A stretch of DNA of 9,557 nt, taken from Erysipelothrix sp. GTDB taxonomy: Bacteria > Bacillota_I > Bacilli_A > Erysipelotrichales > Erysipelotrichaceae. The position numbers and the translations under genes are program-made. This document shows positions 6,441-9,557 of this stretch, in pieces. Below the pieces are notes generated by a model. It searched no databases. It was given only the letters and a program-made list of their open reading frames with translations, and had not been told where the DNA came from. Numbering within the stretch: the first letter of the stretch is position 1; each line of letters begins with the position of its first letter. The DNA is taken from assembly GCA_012512495.1 (NCBI GenBank), contig JAAZEC010000027.1, forward strand, positions 1-9,557, in the 5' to 3' direction.

Positions 6441-7193
6441 ATGATTTGGGTGTTACTGGTTTTAGTACTGTATGTGATTTTGATTGCTCCGTCTTTTCAA
6501 AGGAAGTCATTTTATCAACGTAAGTATGCCCATCGTGGTTTGTATTCTTCTGATCAGAGTGTGAAGGAGAACAGCTTGGAAGCGTTTGAGCTGGCTATCA
6601 AAAAGGGTTATGGACTTGAATTGGATGTGAGATTATCACAGGATGATCAGGTCGTGGTTTATCATGATGATTCTTTGTCCCGTCTGGAGGGTTCTGAGCT
6701 TAAAGTGAGCCAGTTGACGCTTGAACAGCTTAGAGAGTTTAAGGTTCCGACGCTTGTTGAAGTGTTGAGTATGGTGGATTCAAGGGTTGAAGTGATTGTG
6801 GAGTTAAAGAATGGCCAGCGTGATAAACTGTTGGCTCAGGAAACATATCGTATTTTGAAGGAGTATCCTGGACGCTATTGTATTGAGTCGTTTGATCCAC
6901 GGTTGGTGTTCTGGTTTAGAAGACATGCGAGTGAGGTCATGAGGGGACAGTTGATTCAGCCGATTAGTAAGTATGATAATGTGCTGCTTGGTCTCTTGGT
7001 TAACTCGTTATTGTTTCAATTTTTGACGAGACCTCATTTCCTGGCGATCAATGTGAACTCTTCGCGGAAGAATCCTTCGATCCTGATTAATCAGCTTTTG
7101 GGAGTGAAATCTTGCTTGTGGACGGTGCATAGAGAGCACAATGTCCATCGAAAGTGGATAGACTCTTACATTTTTGAATTTTTTAATGCTTAG
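6441..7193 (+). CDS. Membrane-anchored glycerophosphodiester phosphodiesterase family protein
   Basis: A 250-residue GDPD enzyme with one N-terminal membrane anchor (about 2-18), then a TIM-barrel-type GDPD domain from about 28. It should hydrolyse glycerophosphodiesters to glycerol-3-phosphate and an alcohol. Visible active-site elements are AHRG with the first catalytic His (H31), ENSLEAF (43-49), ELDV (E60, D62, metal ligands), YHDDSLSRL with the second His (H75) and VELK (E121, third metal ligand, and K123). These are followed by IESFDP (148-153) and the late LWTVH (226-230). All expected catalytic residues are present. The anchor suggests it acts at the membrane; which face is uncertain, since the short basic stretch after the anchor (RKSFYQRK) would favour a cytoplasmic domain. 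The SD is a weak AAGG inside the end of the MFS gene, consistent with coupled translation. No terminator is seen between it and the rplM promoter. Confidence 0.9.
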   Translation: MIWVLLVLVLYVILIAPSFQRKSFYQRKYAHRGLYSSDQSVKENSLEAFELAIKKGYGLELDVRLSQDDQVVVYHDDSLSRLEGSELKVSQLTLEQLREFKVPTLVEVLSMVDSRVEVIVELKNGQRDKLLAQETYRILKEYPGRYCIESFDPRLVFWFRRHASEVMRGQLIQPISKYDNVLLGLLVNSLLFQFLTRPHFLAINVNSSRKNPSILINQLLGVKSCLWTVHREHNVHRKWIDSYIFEFFNA

Positions 7194-7207
7194 AAAAACG
7201 ATTTGAC

Positions 7208-7236
7208 TTGACTATGGTGCTATTAAAAAGTAGAAT
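7208..7236 (+). promoter_or_regulatory. SigA-type promoter of rplM-rpsI with duplicated -35 hexamer
   Basis: TTGACT (7208-7213), a 17-nt spacer and TAGAAT (7231-7236). A second overlapping TTGACT lies at 7203-7208, but its 22-nt spacing is too long. The predicted start near 7243 falls at the 5' base of the L13 leader hairpin. Confidence 0.78.
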
Positions 7237-7240
7237 AATA

Positions 7241-7290
7241 GATGGCACTTATGCCAAATGTAGCCCCGGAAACTACCTTTGGTAAGGAGG
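7241..7290 (+). ncRNA. Ribosomal protein L13 leader (cis-regulatory RNA)
   Basis: The leader between promoter and rplM carries the features of the Firmicutes L13 leader (Rfam family L13_leader, identified from memory). They are a hairpin TGGCA-CTTA-TGCCA (7243-7256), a second element GTAG (7260-7263) pairing with CTAC (7273-7276) around the loop CCCCGGAAA, and a 3' segment CCTTTGGTAAGGAGG. In that last segment CCTT (7276-7279) can pair with AAGG (7284-7287) and hide the ribosome binding site. CTAC and CCTT share a base, so the two pairings compete. This fits autoregulation of rplM-rpsI translation by L13, which is inferred for this organism. Confidence 0.75.
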
Positions 7291-7297
7291 AATTAAC

Positions 7298-7735
7298 ATG
7301 CGCCAAACAACAATGGCCAAACCAAGTACAGTAACTAGACAATGGTATATTGTCGATGCTGAAGGACAAACACTTGGACGTCTTGCGAGTGAAGTAGCAA
7401 CAGTTCTTCGTGGTAAACACAAGGTGACTTATACACCTCATGTTGACTCAGGAGACTTTGTTATCATTATTAATGCTGGTAAGGCTGTCGTAAGTGGAGA
7501 TCAAGAATTTAAGAAAATGTATTACCGACATACTGGATATCCTGGGGGTCTTAAGACTCGTTCAACACGTACTATGCGTGAAAAGTATCCGGTTCAATGG
7601 GTTGAGAAGGCTGTATTAGGCATGTTGCCTCATACAAAACTTGCAGACAGACAACGTACACACTTGTTTGTTTATGAGGGTTCTGAACATCCACACCAAG
7701 CTCAACAACCAGTTGAGTTGAAGATAAAGGGCTAA
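7298..7735 (+). CDS. rplM: Large subunit ribosomal protein uL13
   Basis: A 145-residue early-assembly protein of the 50S subunit that binds 23S rRNA. It is normal in length and sequence: N-terminal MRQTTMAKPSTVTRQWYIVDAEG, LGRLASEVATVLRGKHK (26-42), TPHVDSGDFVIIINA (46-60), the HTGYPGG loop and VLGMLPH, then the C-terminal tail HPHQAQQP. ATG 7298 is preceded by the strong SD TAAGGAGG (7283-7290) at 7 nt. It heads the rplM-rpsI operon under its own promoter and the L13 leader. In related genomes it usually follows truA directly; here it is separated by about 7 kb. Confidence 0.98.
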   Translation: MRQTTMAKPSTVTRQWYIVDAEGQTLGRLASEVATVLRGKHKVTYTPHVDSGDFVIIINAGKAVVSGDQEFKKMYYRHTGYPGGLKTRSTRTMREKYPVQWVEKAVLGMLPHTKLADRQRTHLFVYEGSEHPHQAQQPVELKIKG

Positions 7736-7745
7736 GGAGGTTATT

Positions 7746-8153
7746 ATGGTCGTAAAGAAAACTAAATCAGTTTCCTATCAAGGGACTGGACGTCGTAAAT
7801 CATCCGTGGCTCGTGTCTATTTGACTCCTGGTACTGGTGAGATTACAGTGAATGGCAGAAGTATTGATGATTATCTACCTTTGGAAACATTGAAGATGGT
7901 TGTTCGTTCACCTTTTGAGGTGACTGAAACACAAGGTACTTTTGATGTTAAAGTAAATGTTAATGGTGGTGGCTTTACAGGTCAGGCTGGAGCGATGCGC
8001 CATGGTATTTCTAGAGCACTTCTTGAGGCAAGCGGAGACTATCGTGCTGTGCTTAAGTCAGCTGGGTTCTTAACTCGTGATGCTCGTGCTAAGGAACGTT
8101 ACAAATACGGTCTTAAGAAGGCACGTAGGGCACCTCAATTCTCAAAACGTTAA
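7746..8153 (+). CDS. rpsI: Small subunit ribosomal protein uS9
   Basis: A 135-residue protein of the 30S head whose C-terminal tail reaches the P-site tRNA. Hallmarks are YQGTGRRKSSVARVYL (11-26), ITVNGRSIDDYLP (33-45), VNVNGGGFTGQAGAMRHGISRALL (about 70-93) and the tail KKARRAPQFSKR ending in the invariant K-R. It is slightly longer at the N-terminus than the 130-residue proteins of some bacilli. The SD TAAGGAGG (7733-7740) overlaps the rplM stop codon, so the two genes are tightly coupled. A strong terminator follows 23 nt after the stop. Confidence 0.98.
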   Translation: MVVKKTKSVSYQGTGRRKSSVARVYLTPGTGEITVNGRSIDDYLPLETLKMVVRSPFEVTETQGTFDVKVNVNGGGFTGQAGAMRHGISRALLEASGDYRAVLKSAGFLTRDARAKERYKYGLKKARRAPQFSKR

Positions 8154-8176
8154 TTTATATTACATGTTTTGTACTC

Positions 8177-8202
8177 AAAACCCACTATTCAGTGGGTTTT
8201 TT
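8177..8202 (+). terminator. Intrinsic terminator of the rplM-rpsI operon
   Basis: A perfect 10-bp stem (AAAACCCACT 8177-8186 with AGTGGGTTTT 8191-8200) has a 4-nt loop ATTC and ends in six T residues (8197-8202). The A-tract opposite the T-tract may also support termination on the other strand. It marks the boundary between the conserved ribosomal operon and the accessory region. Confidence 0.93.
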
Positions 8203-8389
8203 GATGCTTAGAGATAGTAAAAAATAGCATAAAGTTGCAATAAGGTAGCACCCAAGCAGCAGAATTAACCACCACAATTAACACAACTAAATAAACTTGG
8301 ATTAAAAGTAATAGTCAGATAATGCGGATTCATATTTTAATTTGTGGTCTTAGTAAGATTATTTTCGTAAATATGACCGAGCCGGTGAC
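8203..8389 (+). other. AT-rich spacer with no recognisable gene
   Basis: No ORF with a ribosome binding site, no tRNA and no good promoter was seen. The right-hand part (about 8345-8389) reads in the same frame as the downstream DUF6088 relic without being recognisable (ending DYFRKYDRAGD before TAA 8390), so it may be eroded coding sequence of that gene. Confidence 0.45.
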
Positions 8390-8392
8390 TAA

Positions 8393-8758
8393 GCTGGTAA
8401 TGATTTTTATTATTTAGGAAATGTGAATACGATCAAATCTATATTCTTGCGTCTTGAAGCAGATGGGAAAACAGCTAGGCTAATTGATGGTTCATATACA
8501 ATTCCTAAATTTAGTCAGTTACTACAAGAAAACAGCTATCCGAGTGTGGACGAAGTAGCTAATAAACTTGCCGATAAGTTCTCATGGACAATCTGTCCAA
8601 GTGAAAACCATGCCTTAAATCTAATCGGATTATCAACGCAGGTTCCTAGTAAATATGTGTTTGTCAGTGATGGAGCATATCGGACCTATGAATATCGAGG
8701 ACGAGAAATTATATTTAAGCACACAAGTAATCGTTTTATTACGATAAAGTCCGTATAA
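8393..8758 (+). pseudogene. DUF6088 / AbiEi-like type IV antitoxin relic, truncated at both ends
   Basis: The longest open segment (GTG 8423 to TAA 8758) encodes 111 residues. They closely follow the middle of DUF6088 (AbiEi-like antitoxin) proteins: NTIKSIFLRLEADGK (2-16), LIDGSYTIPKFSQLLQE (21-37), SVDEVANKLADKFSWTICPS (41-60), ALNLIGLSTQVPSKYVFVSDG (64-84) and YEYRGREIIFKHTSNR (89-104). Family members, recalled at about 200 residues, start with a winged-helix segment and continue well past HTSNR. Here the upstream reading frame continues with family-like residues (DFYYLGN, 8402-8422) back to an in-frame TAA at 8390-8392, which cuts off the N-terminal domain. GTG 8423 has SD AGGA only 3 nt away, so translation is doubtful. 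At the 3' end the similarity stops after about residue 106, where an IS256-type end appears to begin and to supply the stop. No AbiEii-like toxin gene is visible. A short expressed protein cannot be excluded. Confidence 0.7.
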
Positions 8759-8788
8759 TTGTGTAAAAGTTAAAAAGCCATAGAGCTC

Positions 8789-8797
8789 TGTTATGAT
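8789..8797 (+). promoter_or_regulatory. Candidate transposase promoter (extended -10)
   Basis: TG-T-TATGAT forms an extended -10 with a weak -35 (GTTAAA, 8769-8774) at 17 nt. It lies inside the insertion sequence, 36 nt before the transposase start. Confidence 0.4.
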
Positions 8798-8832
8798 GTT
8801 AGTAGCCAAACAAACACATAAGGGAGAACACT

Positions 8833-9557
8833 ATGGCACAAGTCAATTTTACTTTAAAGATGGAAGACATACAAGCAATCATCGAGAAGTCAGGAGCTAA
8901 CGACCTATCCAAACAACTCTTAACGACTATCTTGAACCAATTAATGGAGAACCAACGAGATGAGTATATCCAAGTCGCCGACTATGTCCGAGATCATCAG
9001 CGCGTTTCTCAACGGAATGGTTACTATCCGCGTGAGTATGTCACCCGGATTGGTCAGCTTGAATTAAATGTTCCACGGACTAGAGATGGACAGTTCTCGC
9101 CCACCCTCTTTGAACGCTATCAGCGTCATGAACAAGCTCTGATTGCTTCGATGCTCGAAATGTATGTGCAAGGAGTTTCTACCTGTAAAGTGACTAAAAT
9201 CGTGGAAGAACTCTGTGGAAAGTCGGTGTCCAAATCATTCATCAGTTCCCTGACGACTCAACTTGATCAACAAGTTGAAGACTTTCTCAATAAGAAGTTT
9301 GACATTGATTATCCATTTCTCTTTAGTGATGTTCTTTACCTTAAAGTGCGCGAAGAAAAACGAGTTGTGTCGAAAGCTTTCAACCTGGTATTAGGGATTA
9401 GTTCACAAGGACAACGTGAAGTTCTAGGTTTTCGAATTGCTAATACAGAAAGCAATGAAAGTTGGAAAGCGGTCTATGAGGAGCTCATCCATAGAGGACT
9501 TAAAGGAGTAAAGCTCGTAACTTCTGATGCTCACAAAGGTGAAGTGGAAGCCATTAA
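8833..9557 (+). CDS. IS256-family transposase, N-terminal 241 residues (3' end outside window)
   Basis: A DDE transposase of the mutator/IS256 type, open from ATG 8833 to the window end with no frameshift. AGGGAG (8821-8826) precedes the start by 6 nt. The N-terminal part (about 1-150) is the DNA-binding region and includes RNGYYPREYVTRIGQLELNVPRTRDGQF (61-88), LIASMLEMYVQGVSTCKVTKIVEELCG (103-129) and SVSKSFISSLT (131-141). The catalytic domain has the first acidic residue D166 in FSDVLYLKVRE (164-174) and the second D232 in VTSDAHKG (229-236). The catalytic Glu should lie beyond the window. Full-length relatives have about 390 residues. The seen part looks intact, so the element may be active. 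Its bases are less G-rich on the plus strand than in the neighbouring genes, as expected for a mobile gene. Confidence 0.93.
   Translation, partial: MAQVNFTLKMEDIQAIIEKSGANDLSKQLLTTILNQLMENQRDEYIQVADYVRDHQRVSQRNGYYPREYVTRIGQLELNVPRTRDGQFSPTLFERYQRHEQALIASMLEMYVQGVSTCKVTKIVEELCGKSVSKSFISSLTTQLDQQVEDFLNKKFDIDYPFLFSDVLYLKVREEKRVVSKAFNLVLGISSQGQREVLGFRIANTESNESWKAVYEELIHRGLKGVKLVTSDAHKGEVEAI

Larger units (their letters stand above)
8743..9557 (+). mobile_element. IS256-family insertion sequence, left part (right end outside window)
   Basis: The element is identified by its IS256-type transposase. The left end is placed at about 8743, where GATAAAGTCCGTATAAT followed by TGTGTAAA resembles the termini I recall for IS256-family elements of lactic acid bacteria; the exact base is uncertain because the right inverted repeat and target duplication are outside the window. 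About 90 bp separate this end from the transposase ATG and hold its promoter. It lies 3' of the rpsI terminator and seems to have inserted in the antitoxin-like gene. Confidence 0.75.

Noticed and set aside
1..9557. CRISPR arrays, tRNA genes, tandem repeats or retron-like RNA
   Set aside because: I looked for regular repeats, cloverleaf signatures and long structured noncoding stretches; apart from the L13 leader and the terminators none was seen. Short or diverged repeats could be missed by eye.

Overview
The window is a plus-strand-only stretch of a Gram-positive (Firmicutes) chromosome. Lactobacillales is likely, perhaps an Aerococcaceae or Carnobacteriaceae relative. The reasons are strong AGGAGG-type ribosome binding sites, frequent TTG and GTG starts, a lipoprotein-type binding protein, SigA-like promoters and the truA / rplM-rpsI neighbourhood typical of that group. 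The genus is inference; no rRNA or other firm taxonomic marker is present.

Layout. (1) 1-239: 3' end of truA (tRNA pseudouridine synthase). (2) 266-1003: a TIGR02206/YwaF-type membrane protein whose stop codon lies inside an intrinsic terminator. (3) 1080-4586: a self-contained unit with a near-consensus promoter, a family 5 (oligopeptide, dipeptide or glutathione type) lipoprotein, a hairpin, two DppB/DppC-type permeases and an intrinsic terminator. No ATPase gene is present. (4) 4586-7193: a PAT-like GNAT acetyltransferase, then an SLC45-like MFS transporter followed 2 nt later by a membrane-anchored glycerophosphodiester phosphodiesterase. (5) 7203-8202: the ribosomal unit, made of a promoter, an L13 leader RNA, rplM, rpsI and a strong terminator. 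(6) 8203-9557: an accessory edge with an AT-rich gap, a decayed DUF6088/AbiEi-like antitoxin relic and the left part of an IS256-family element that runs off the window.

How the genes fit together. truA and rplM-rpsI are usually adjacent in Firmicutes. Here about 7 kb of transport and metabolism genes sit between them, with their own promoters and terminators, so the ribosomal pair has its own promoter and leader. The transporter could import peptides but must borrow ATPases encoded elsewhere. The MFS/phosphodiesterase pair could handle a glycerophosphodiester or related compound (inference).

I do not see a convincing new multi-gene system. The best leads are the ATPase-less ABC unit, the disrupted truA-rplM synteny, the MFS-phosphodiesterase pair and the antitoxin relic apparently cut by the IS256 end.
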